Shown here piece by piece: positions 1 to 5,430 of a stretch of DNA of 5,430 nt (positions are counted from its first letter, which is position 1; each line of letters opens with the position of its first letter). The notes under the pieces are model-generated. The model worked only from the letters and a program-made list of their open reading frames with translations. It had not been told where the DNA came from and did no database searches. Origin of the DNA: an uncultured Ruminococcus sp. (GTDB lineage: Bacteria > Bacillota > Clostridia > Oscillospirales > Acutalibacteraceae); assembly GCA_902773065.1 (NCBI GenBank), contig CACYDD010000332.1, positions 1 to 5,430 of the forward strand, written 5' to 3'. A program made the translations under genes and the position numbers.

Positions 1-10
1 ATTTGATGAA

Positions 11-922
11 TCAGCCCTTTACAGCACCGCCGGTTACACCTGCAACATAGAATCTCTGCATTACAACGAAAAGAATCGTAATCGGGATCGCTATCAGCAC
101 AGCACCTGCGCAGAATACGGTAAAGTATTCATTACGTGTTTCCTGTCCGAGCATCTTGTAAAGACCAAGAGCGATCGTATAGGAATCCGAATTATCCTTC
201 ATGAAGTAGCTTACAAAAATGTAGTCTGCCCACGGACCTATAAATGTTGTAAGAGCCGTGTATACGATGATGGGTTTTGAAAGCGGAAGGATGATGATCC
301 AGAAAATCTGGTTTCTGGTTGCTCCGTCGATTTTTGCCGCCTCATCGAGAGAACGCGGAATCGTATCGAAGAAGCCTTTTGCAACCTGATATCCTAAACC
401 TGCACCTGCAGAATATACAATCACAAGTGCAAACAGCTGCTGTTTCAGACCAAAGATCTCCATGATATTATATGTAGCAGCCATGGACATGAAGCCCGGG
501 AACATACCGAGGATCAGACCGAGGTTAAGGAATGTTTTACGGGATTTAAAACGAAGACGTGAAAGTGCATAACTTACCATAAGAATGATCAATGTTGAGA
601 TCACGCAGGAAAGAACTGCAACGATCAGGGTATTCAGGATCCACTTGAAATACGGGAAAGGCATTTCGTCTGCTGTATAGTAAACAATGTTGCCGTTCTG
701 GTCTGTATAATGATCCTGTATAAGTCTTGCATAGTTATCTAAGGTAAAAGTTTTCGGAATCAGTCCGGTAGAAACGCCGTCACCGCTGAAAGAAGCCAGA
801 ACCAACCATACGATCGGAGCGATCCAGATCAGAACCAGAATGGACAAAATGACATAAACCAGTGTATTGACAGCTTTTTTCTTGGCAGCATAACCGCCCT
901 GCATAGTTTTACTATTTGTCAT
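11..922 (-). CDS. malG: Maltose/maltodextrin-type ABC transporter permease, MalG-like
   Basis: This is one of the two membrane-spanning permease subunits of a carbohydrate ABC importer; it pairs with the MalF-like protein encoded just upstream. The 303 residues are the normal length for MalG. Six hydrophobic segments are visible near residues 19-44, 93-118, 132-150, 163-180, 208-230 and 268-290, which fits the BPD_transp_1 fold (PF00528). The cytoplasmic EAA loop that docks on the ATPase is clear at residues 194-201 (EAAKIDGA), followed by a Pro-containing segment near 212-217. The C-terminus ends in TGGAVKG, the conserved MalG tail that in E. coli reaches into the ATPase dimer. The start is an ATG overlapping the malF stop codon (ATGA), preceded by a strong AGGAGG seven bases upstream inside the end of malF, so translation is probably coupled. 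The family is certain. The exact sugar is inferred: maltodextrin is the best guess, but related alpha- or beta-oligosaccharide importers look alike. Nothing visible in the few bases beyond the stop shows whether the operon ends here. Confidence 0.9.
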   Translation of the reverse strand: MTNSKTMQGGYAAKKKAVNTLVYVILSILVLIWIAPIVWLVLASFSGDGVSTGLIPKTFTLDNYARLIQDHYTDQNGNIVYYTADEMPFPYFKWILNTLIVAVLSCVISTLIILMVSYALSRLRFKSRKTFLNLGLILGMFPGFMSMAATYNIMEIFGLKQQLFALVIVYSAGAGLGYQVAKGFFDTIPRSLDEAAKIDGATRNQIFWIIILPLSKPIIVYTALTTFIGPWADYIFVSYFMKDNSDSYTIALGLYKMLGQETRNEYFTVFCAGAVLIAIPITILFVVMQRFYVAGVTGGAVKG

Positions 923-2457
923 GAGAATTCCTCCTCATTCTTTGATGCTTTAGACATATTGAACGTAATCAGTGAACCTGTTGCACAGATCACGAATACG
1001 ATAATACCAATTACAGATGCAAGGTTGAAGTCAGAGCTTACTGTTGTCAGTTTATAGAGCCATGTTACGAGAAGGTCTGTCTGACCTGCCTTATAGTACT
1101 CTGCCGGACTCGGACCGCCGCCTGTAAGGAAGTAGATAACATTGAAGTTATTGATATTTCCTACGAATGTGGTAATAAGGTAAGGTGTGGTTACGAAGAA
1201 TATGTAAGGGAATGTGATCTTTGTAAACTGCTGGAATGCGTTAGCACCGTCGATACGTGCACTTTCATAAAGATCTTCGGGAATATTCATCAGAAGACCG
1301 GAAGAAATCAGCATGGTATACGGGATACCAACCCACATGTTTACAACGATTACGGTTACTCTTGCCCATCCTGCATCCGAAAGGAACGGAATGGTAGCAA
1401 GACCCAAAGAATTCAGTGTTTCATTGACCGGACCTGAATCTGCAAGAAGAAGGCTGCAGATGAGGAGTGTTACAAACTGCGGAACAGCAGCGGTAACAAC
1501 GAACATTGTTCTCCAGAAGCCCTTGAACTTAATTTCCTTCTTGTTGATAAGAAGTGCAAGGATAATACCGAAGATATAGTTCGTAAATGTTGCAAAGATC
1601 GCCCAGACGATTGTCCAGACAAGGATCTTACCGAAGGTTGCGGATTTGTCGGGGTTGGAATAGAAGATATCCGCAAAGTTCTTAAAGCCTACCCACCAGT
1701 ACATATTTCCGGGAGGCTGATGCTCTTTATCATAGTTCGTGAACGCCATGAATATGGTAAAGATGATCGGAAGAACTGTAAATACAAGAAGACCAAGTAC
1801 CGGAATGGTAAGAAGTGTTACATGGAAACGCTCATCAAGGAACGTTTTCATTTCTGCCATAAATCCGATAGGCTTTTTGCCGCTCTCTTTGATCTGCTGA
1901 GTAGCATAAGCACTTTTCGTGTTGGTAACATAGATTGCCAGAAATGCGATACACACAAGAACTGTCATTACAAAGAACAGAAGAACCTTGTTGGAATCAT
2001 CCAATGTATCAAGGTTTGTTACCGATCTTGCATGGAAGATCGGATCCTCCTCGTACTGAGGCGGTATTTTACCGATAACACCGCTTACAACAGTGTTTTC
2101 ATCAACCTGAACATTGGTAGAGTAGATCTTTGTGATATAACTCAAACCAAAATTGATCATATATATGATATACGCTGCTTCTACAGCCAGAAAAACAAGA
2201 CCTTTTCCGATCTGTCCGTGCATCATATTACCTGCACCCATGATCACGTATGACAATTTTGTGCCGGCATCACCTTTGACGAACCTTTCGCCATATCCGG
2301 CAAAGCCCTTGCCTATGAGTGTAAACAATCCCTTAAAGAATCCGCCGATCGCCGCAAAAATCTTTGCAATAGCACCGGGAATCCCTGTGAAAAAGGATTT
2401 TATATTGTAGGCAATTTTCTGACCTGTGGTCATCTGGGCGTAGTCAAGAAAATTCAT
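919..2457 (-). CDS. malF: Maltose/maltodextrin-type ABC transporter permease, MalF-like, with long N-terminal extension
   Basis: This is the second permease subunit of the importer. At 512 residues it is longer than most sugar permeases of this class (about 290-330). The extra length is N-terminal: residues 1-85 hold a Gly/Phe/Ile/Lys-rich stretch (about 22-56) that looks amphipathic, then hydrophobic segments near 86-108 and 157-178 separated by a polar loop of about 48 residues. The transporter core follows, with helices near 213-238, 278-303, 316-340, 365-389, 415-432 and 478-499, which gives about eight helices as in E. coli MalF. The long P2 loop of E. coli MalF (between helices 3 and 4) is reduced here to about 40 residues. 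The EAA-type docking loop is at 398-405 (ESARIDGA). The start ATG is preceded by AAAGGAG ten bases upstream. The stop overlaps the malG start by four bases, and malE lies 115 bases upstream, so the order is malE-malF-malG. The substrate is inferred from the family resemblance only. Confidence 0.9.
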   Translation of the reverse strand: MNFLDYAQMTTGQKIAYNIKSFFTGIPGAIAKIFAAIGGFFKGLFTLIGKGFAGYGERFVKGDAGTKLSYVIMGAGNMMHGQIGKGLVFLAVEAAYIIYMINFGLSYITKIYSTNVQVDENTVVSGVIGKIPPQYEEDPIFHARSVTNLDTLDDSNKVLLFFVMTVLVCIAFLAIYVTNTKSAYATQQIKESGKKPIGFMAEMKTFLDERFHVTLLTIPVLGLLVFTVLPIIFTIFMAFTNYDKEHQPPGNMYWWVGFKNFADIFYSNPDKSATFGKILVWTIVWAIFATFTNYIFGIILALLINKKEIKFKGFWRTMFVVTAAVPQFVTLLICSLLLADSGPVNETLNSLGLATIPFLSDAGWARVTVIVVNMWVGIPYTMLISSGLLMNIPEDLYESARIDGANAFQQFTKITFPYIFFVTTPYLITTFVGNINNFNVIYFLTGGGPSPAEYYKAGQTDLLVTWLYKLTTVSSDFNLASVIGIIVFVICATGSLITFNMSKASKNEEEFS

Positions 2458-2498
2458 TCATATACAACTCCTTTATCAAGCATTTGCCCTTTGACTTT

Positions 2499-2546
2499 AT
2501 TTGCTATGAACGGTCCGACCATTGACACGAACCGCCCATAGCAAAT
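2499..2546 (-). other. Intercistronic stem-loop between malE and malF
   Basis: In the 115-base gap between malE and malF the message can form a long hairpin. A ten-base outer stem (ATTTGCTATG with CATAGCAAAT, 2499-2508 and 2537-2546) is followed by a two-by-two internal loop, a four-base inner stem (CGGT with ACCG, 2511-2514 and 2531-2534) and a 16-base loop. No run of U follows it in the malE-to-malF direction (the next bases are AAAGTCAAAGG), so it does not look like a rho-independent terminator. A likely role, by analogy with the malE-malF intercistronic repeats of E. coli, is to protect the 3' end of malE mRNA so that binding protein is made in excess over permease. The pairing is seen directly; the role is inferred. 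Confidence 0.7.
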
Positions 2547-2572
2547 TTCAGTCTGTAAAAATGATTCAGTTA

Positions 2573-3991
2573 TCAGGTATCTATCTGAGTCTGGATACTC
2601 TTAAGACTCTTCTTCAGTTCGTCATCACTGATTTTACCCTTCTTTGTAACGATCGTGCCGCCGAAGCCGCCAACGTTTGTTGACCAGTACTTACCGCCTA
2701 CACTGGAACCCTGACCATGTGAGAAAGGCTGCTGATCTTCAATAGCCTTTCTTGCCGGATCTGCTGCTACATCCTTATCTTCAAGTGCTGTAAGATCTGT
2801 AGGAATAAGACCTCTTGTCTTATAACGCTCAAGCTGTGATTCTGTGTTGGTAAGGAAGTAAGCAAGTGTCTGGCTGGTTACAGGATACTTTGTAAACTGG
2901 TTAACGCCTACAAGCTTATATCCGCCGAAGGATTCGAGCTGTTTCTGCTCACCATTGATCAGTGCTGTCGGGAGTTTAGCTGCTCCAAGATTTTCTGCAC
3001 CGATTGCATCCCTGATTGCCGGACCTTCCCATGTACCGATTACAGCAGCTGCAAGTGTACCGTCCTTGAAGCCCTTTGCAACAGCAGTGTTGTCACCTGA
3101 ACCACCATCTGTACCGACAAATCCCTTGCCGACATTTTCTGCGACATGGCACATTGCCTTTGCTGCATTAAAGCCTTCGTCTGTATCAAATGTAGCACTC
3201 TGAACGCCGTTTTCATATTTGATGCTGACACCTGCAGAGAAATAGAACGCAGCGTTGTACCAACCGTTACCAAGATTAAAGTATACGCTCTTATTCTTTG
3301 AAGCAGCTGTTGCGATCATATCATCAAGGCTTGCAACATCCTTTTCATCCGGATACACACTCTTGTCATAGTAGAGGAAGTAACCGTTATCAGATGTTTT
3401 CGGGAACGCATACGGTGTACCGTCGATCTGATATGCATTAACTGTTTCCTCTGAGTTATTTGCAATTACGTTGTTGTTGAAAAGATCAATAACCGGTGCG
3501 ATCGCCTTTGATTCAACAAGGGAAGAAAGCTGGTCATCTGCAAAGTTAAATACGTCTGCACCGTCTTTCGGAGACTCCAGGATCTTACCGCCTGCTTCGC
3601 CCTCACCGATGGATTTCAGCTTGATATCCAGTTCATAGCCTGCATCCTCATACAGTTTTTTGAATGCGTCAACGCGGCTCTTCTCAAATGTACGGTCATC
3701 TGCTGCACACCAGAGTTTCAGGCTGATCTTGCCGTTTGTAGCCGCAGCTTCTTCTTTCATTTTGTCCTTGATTGTCTGTGTCATTTCGTCAGTGTAGATA
3801 TCCACTGCCTCAGCCGACGCCTTGGATTCACCGTCGCCGGAGTCAGTCGAATCGCCTGCTGCCTTAGATTCAGTTGATGTTCCGCCGGTGCTGTTCTGAG
3901 TCACCTCTGTCGGTCCGCAGCCTGCAAGAGCAGCAGCAGACATCATTGCGGTAAGGAGCAGTGCAAGTGCTCTTTTTGATTTACTAACCAT
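2573..3991 (-). CDS. malE: Maltose/maltodextrin-type ABC transporter substrate-binding lipoprotein, MalE-like
   Basis: This is the extracellular sugar-binding subunit that captures the substrate and delivers it to the MalF/MalG pair. Residues 1-25 form a lipoprotein signal peptide: a basic N-region (KSKR), a hydrophobic core and a lipobox LAGC with the lipidated cysteine at position 25. A Ser/Thr/Gly/Asp/Glu-rich linker follows to about residue 62, as expected for a tether to the membrane surface. The rest is a class I solute-binding fold (SBP_bac, PF01547/PF13416). Family signatures visible are GTPYAFPKTSDNGYFLYYDK (191-210), the region AAAVIGTWEG near 314-323 followed by LGAAKLPT near 335-342, and FGGYKLVGVNQFTK near 355-368. 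The length of 472 residues is slightly above E. coli MalE, mostly because of the linker. The start ATG has AGAGGG nine bases upstream. The gene is first in the operon, with its own promoter about 107 bases upstream. The family call is firm. The sugar is uncertain, because sequence alone does not separate maltodextrin binders from close relatives. Confidence 0.88.
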   Translation of the reverse strand: MVSKSKRALALLLTAMMSAAALAGCGPTEVTQNSTGGTSTESKAAGDSTDSGDGESKASAEAVDIYTDEMTQTIKDKMKEEAAATNGKISLKLWCAADDRTFEKSRVDAFKKLYEDAGYELDIKLKSIGEGEAGGKILESPKDGADVFNFADDQLSSLVESKAIAPVIDLFNNNVIANNSEETVNAYQIDGTPYAFPKTSDNGYFLYYDKSVYPDEKDVASLDDMIATAASKNKSVYFNLGNGWYNAAFYFSAGVSIKYENGVQSATFDTDEGFNAAKAMCHVAENVGKGFVGTDGGSGDNTAVAKGFKDGTLAAAVIGTWEGPAIRDAIGAENLGAAKLPTALINGEQKQLESFGGYKLVGVNQFTKYPVTSQTLAYFLTNTESQLERYKTRGLIPTDLTALEDKDVAADPARKAIEDQQPFSHGQGSSVGGKYWSTNVGGFGGTIVTKKGKISDDELKKSLKSIQTQIDT

Positions 3992-4044
3992 GTTAATGAT
4001 CCCTCTTTCTAAAAAATTTCACGCACGTTTGTGCCTTTCCGGCA

Positions 4045-4090
4045 ACGAATACCGACTGCAAATTGCACAACACGGCAATATGGCATTCGT
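4045..4090 (-). promoter_or_regulatory. Structured 5' leader of the malE transcript
   Basis: The predicted malE leader RNA is about 107 bases long (about 4098 to 3992) and begins with a potential stem-loop. In the transcript, ACGAAUGCC (4090-4082) pairs with GGUAUUCGU (4053-4045): nine base pairs, one of them G-U. Inside it, AUUGC (4079-4075) pairs with GCAAU (4066-4062) around an eight-base loop. The stem would start about eight bases after the predicted transcription start. A smaller hairpin, UGCC with GGCA, can form just downstream (4044-4032) and competes partly with a GCAC/GUGC hairpin (4034-4023). Such a leader could stabilise the mRNA or affect translation. I do not recognise a known riboswitch or T-box, and the role is open. 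Confidence 0.45.
4057..4070 (-). promoter_or_regulatory. Operator-like palindrome, copy 1 (in the malE leader)
   Basis: On the minus strand this reads TTGTGCAATTTGCA, with a perfect 11-base palindrome TGCAA-N-TTGCA at 4057-4067. It lies about 30-40 bases downstream of the predicted malE transcription start, where a bound repressor would block elongation. The same 14-base string, differing at one central A/T position, occurs again at 4269-4282 on the other strand. Sugar operons of this type are usually controlled by a local LacI-family or similar regulator, but no regulator gene is in the window and the site lacks the central CG of typical LacI-family operators. Confidence 0.4.
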
Positions 4091-4104
4091 CAGCCACTAT
4101 ATAA

Positions 4105-4133
4105 ATAATATCATACACATTCCCCAATTTCAA
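4105..4133 (-). promoter_or_regulatory. Predicted housekeeping sigma promoter of malEFG
   Basis: Reading on the minus strand, TTGAAA (4133-4128) is followed after exactly 17 bases by TATTAT (4110-4105). A TG sits one base before the -10, giving an extended -10 element (TGATATTAT). The predicted transcription start is an A near 4098. This is the best promoter match in the intergenic region and is correctly oriented and placed for malE. Confidence 0.65.
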
Positions 4134-4268
4134 TGGGAGACTGTCGTTTTTATCTACATTCATAATAAACTATCATTATTTTTGTTAATTTTAACATTGC
4201 TTTTTACAAAATTTAGTAATTCAGTATAATTTCAACATATTTTTTTGTTCACTTCGCTTTCATTTGCT

Positions 4269-4282
4269 TTGTGCAAATTGCA
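4269..4282 (+). promoter_or_regulatory. Operator-like palindrome, copy 2 (upstream of the malE promoter)
   Basis: TTGTGCAAATTGCA, with the perfect palindrome TGCAAATTGCA at 4272-4282, matches copy 1 at 13 of 14 positions in inverted orientation. The two palindrome centres are 215 bases apart and lie on either side of the predicted malE promoter, an arrangement compatible with DNA looping between two operators. A half-site TTGTGCAA is present farther upstream at 4443-4450. The repeat is seen directly; the operator role is inferred. Confidence 0.4.
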
Positions 4283-4492
4283 TATCCATATTTTGAACAA
4301 TCTTAATAATCTATTTCCAATCTGTTAATTTTCGAATAAATGAGACCGATTCCCTAAGTCTTTCTTTCTTTTTTGCCTCCTGATTTGTCAAATTACACAA
4401 AACATCATTTTTGCACCTATCACTAAATTTTCACCTAATCTTTTGTGCAATAGCCTTAAAAATTATTGAAATAAGCTTAAAAAGAATAGGGG

Positions 4493-4520
4493 TTAGGATT
4501 TAGGATTCAGGATTCAGATA
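4493..4520. repeat. Heptamer tandem repeat (TTAGGAT-type), four units
   Basis: Four consecutive seven-base units are visible: TTAGGAT, TTAGGAT, TCAGGAT and a degenerate TCAGATA. The array lies 31 bases beyond the stop codon of the YtaF-like gene, in non-coding DNA, and is preceded by a GGGG run. Short heptamer arrays like this can expand or shrink by replication slippage. No function is evident. Confidence 0.7.
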
Positions 4521-4551
4521 TAAAACTCCCCCACTTCAAAATAACCGTTGA

Positions 4552-5160
4552 TCATTTCAGCACTCCGACAGCAATCAAAATAATACCGGAAAGAATACTG
4601 AAATACATTTTGTCTATTCTTTGTACTTGGCTCAGACTGCTGCCGATCAGCTCTCCCAGCCAGAGAAACCCGAACTGAAACAATCCGCAGAAAACAGGGA
4701 TCAACACTTCCCTTCCTCCGACACCTGCTCCGATTCCTGCCGCAAATGAATCCGCAGAGATTGCAGCGCCGATATAGCAGGCTTCGCTCAGTTCCACAAT
4801 TTTTGAGCGGTTGATATCGCATGAGTCCGGTTTACGTAAAATTTTTGCAACGATATTGATCCCCTTCCCTTTTTCTTCCTTCTCCGATTTATGCTTTTCC
4901 CTTATTGCCCCTATGACAATGTACAGCCCCAAAGCTGTCAGCATTACTGTGCCAAGCAAACTGCCTGCTGCTTCGGGAATGATTGTCCCCAGTACATCAC
5001 CTATAAAAACAGCTGCCGCCGTTACGGCTGCCGATATCAGAGCAATCACCAGTTTTGATATCAACGGCGTTTTAATTCCTCTCAAAGCACATGACAACCC
5101 TATTCCAAACGCATCTATACTAAGTGCCGCCGAAAACAGCAGCATTTCAGACATATTCAT
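4552..5160 (-). CDS. ytaF: YtaF-like sporulation-associated membrane protein (MntP superfamily)
   Basis: This 202-residue integral membrane protein has six predicted helices near residues 5-25, 33-57, 63-85, 125-148, 153-175 and 183-201, arranged as two related halves of three. Each half begins with a related motif: SIDAFGIGLS (14-23, Asp16) and SADSFAAGIG (135-144, Asp137). This is the pattern of the MntP manganese exporter family (PF02659), where such aspartates are needed for transport. The cytoplasmic link between the halves (about 87-124) contains KEEKGKG and then ILRKPDSCDINRSKIVELSEA. The latter resembles the central segment of Bacillus YtaF (putative sporulation protein family TIGR02840) more than true MntP, so YtaF is preferred. 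The biochemical function of YtaF is not established; metal export is only inferred from the superfamily. The start ATG is preceded by GGCGGTGA about five bases upstream. I found no strong promoter or terminator. It is transcribed away from the 5S gene and towards malE, and looks monocistronic. Confidence 0.82.
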   Translation of the reverse strand: MNMSEMLLFSAALSIDAFGIGLSCALRGIKTPLISKLVIALISAAVTAAAVFIGDVLGTIIPEAAGSLLGTVMLTALGLYIVIGAIREKHKSEKEEKGKGINIVAKILRKPDSCDINRSKIVELSEACYIGAAISADSFAAGIGAGVGGREVLIPVFCGLFQFGFLWLGELIGSSLSQVQRIDKMYFSILSGIILIAVGVLK

Positions 5161-5229
5161 TCTTTCACCGCCATTAAATACATTTTTACACTACATATTA
5201 TGCAGATTAGAGCGTTCGCGAAAATAATT

Positions 5230-5246
5230 TTATACTATGAGTATAA
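5230..5246. promoter_or_regulatory. 17-base perfect inverted repeat between the YtaF-like gene and 5S
   Basis: TTATACTATGAGTATAA has two perfect seven-base arms around a three-base centre. It lies about 70-86 bases upstream of the YtaF-like start codon and about 83-99 bases upstream of the predicted 5S transcription start. The arms resemble -10 hexamers, so it may be an operator, part of a promoter, or a chance palindrome in AT-rich DNA. It does not match any operator I recognise. Confidence 0.35.
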
Positions 5247-5263
5247 TTTTAATCGTTATCTCG

Positions 5264-5322
5264 AATTGTATAAAAATAGTTATAAAAAATATCTTGCAAT
5301 TTTGATAGGAATGTGTTATTAT
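5264..5322 (+). promoter_or_regulatory. Predicted rRNA-type promoter with UP-like A/T tract, driving 5S
   Basis: TTGCAA (5294-5299) is followed after 17 bases by TATTAT (5317-5322), preceded by TG one base before, giving an extended -10. A perfect TATAAT overlaps three bases later, but at a 20-base spacing. Immediately upstream of the -35 is an A/T-only-like tract with runs of A (about 5270-5291), resembling an UP element of strong rRNA promoters. Transcription would start near 5329, leaving a leader of about 26 bases before mature 5S. The leader carries a small hairpin, GTCG with CGAC (5329-5343 region). Confidence 0.6.
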
Positions 5323-5354
5323 AATGAAGTCGTCAAGAGCGACACAAATGAATA

Positions 5355-5430
<76 letters not shown>

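Larger units (their letters stand above)
4134..4551. other. AT-rich non-coding region between the malE promoter and the YtaF-like gene
   Basis: These roughly 420 bases are very AT-rich and contain no reading frame with a plausible ribosome binding site. Visible contents are an inverted repeat TGTTAA-TT-TTAACA at 4183-4196 (about 90 bases upstream of the predicted malE start), the second copy of the operator-like palindrome at 4269-4282, a half-site TTGTGCAA at 4443-4450, two copies of CTTAAAAA at 4455 and 4476, and a heptamer tandem repeat at 4493-4520. No tRNA, recognisable riboswitch or convincing terminator was seen. The stretch is probably upstream control DNA for malE plus the 3' flank of the YtaF-like gene. 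Confidence 0.6.

Noticed and set aside
1720..2253. 177-codon open frame on the plus strand inside malF
   Set aside because: It lies fully antisense to a well-supported permease gene; its Cys/His/Lys-rich translation resembles no family and is what the reverse of a membrane-protein gene often gives.
3990..4229. 79-codon open frame on the plus strand over the malE leader and promoter
   Set aside because: It has no ribosome binding site, overlaps the malE start, leader and promoter on the opposite strand, and its translation shows no domain. It is a chance frame in AT-rich DNA.
4203..4230. Plus-strand promoter-like pair TTTACA-16-TATAAT that might drive an unannotated RNA
   Set aside because: The match is fair, but the region is so AT-rich that such pairs are expected by chance, and no structured RNA, ORF or terminator follows it on the plus strand.
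4000..4300. Catabolite-repression (cre) site near malE
   Set aside because: I looked on both strands for the TGNAANCGNTNNCA-type pattern with a central CG and found no acceptable match.
4300..4450. Imperfect direct repeat around TAGGTGAAAA and TAGGTGCAAAA (minus strand) as a riboswitch or phage-like repeat
   Set aside because: Only about 13 of 19 positions match and there is no associated stem structure or gene.
4476..4532. Possible terminator for the YtaF-like gene: GGGG/CCCC arms followed by TATTCTTTTT on the minus strand
   Set aside because: The paired arms are only four to six bases with a bulge and enclose a loop of more than 30 bases, too weak for a credible rho-independent terminator.
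4811..5227. 138-codon open frame on the plus strand antisense to the YtaF-like gene
   Set aside because: It is a shadow of the real gene, with no ribosome binding site and no recognisable domain.

Overview
The window looks like a chromosomal fragment from a low-to-mid GC member of the Clostridia. A Ruminococcus-like relative is my best guess, and it is an inference. Three things point this way: a lipoprotein-type sugar-binding protein with a Gram-positive lipobox, strong AGGAGG-type ribosome binding sites, and a YtaF-type membrane protein typical of endospore-forming Firmicutes lineages. The partial 5S rRNA also carries the conserved bacterial core. Coding regions have moderate GC and the intergenic regions are very AT-rich.

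Layout: the first 4.0 kb, read on the minus strand, is a three-gene ABC importer operon in the order malE (lipoprotein binding protein, 3991 to 2573), malF (permease, 2457 to 919) and malG (permease, 922 to 11). malF and malG overlap by ATGA. malE and malF are separated by 115 bases holding a long stem-loop, suited to letting malE mRNA outlast the permease message. A good extended -10 promoter lies about 107 bases upstream of the malE start. The leader RNA it would make can fold into a stem-loop, and it carries one of two copies of a 14-base operator-like palindrome. No ATPase (MalK/MsmK) gene is present. It may lie outside the window or be a shared, unlinked subunit.

From about 4134 to 4551 there is AT-rich non-coding DNA holding the second copy of the palindrome and a short heptamer tandem repeat, with no convincing gene. 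From 5160 to 4552 (minus) lies a six-helix membrane protein of the MntP/YtaF superfamily. The right edge, on the plus strand, holds a UP-element-like A/T tract, an extended -10 promoter and the first 76 or so bases of a 5S rRNA, which runs out of the window. No 23S rRNA lies before it, so this is either a solitary 5S gene or an rRNA operon with 5S first.

I did not find a clearly new biological system. The best leads are regulatory: the structured malE leader with its repeated palindrome, the malE-malF intercistronic hairpin, and the promoter-led 5S gene.
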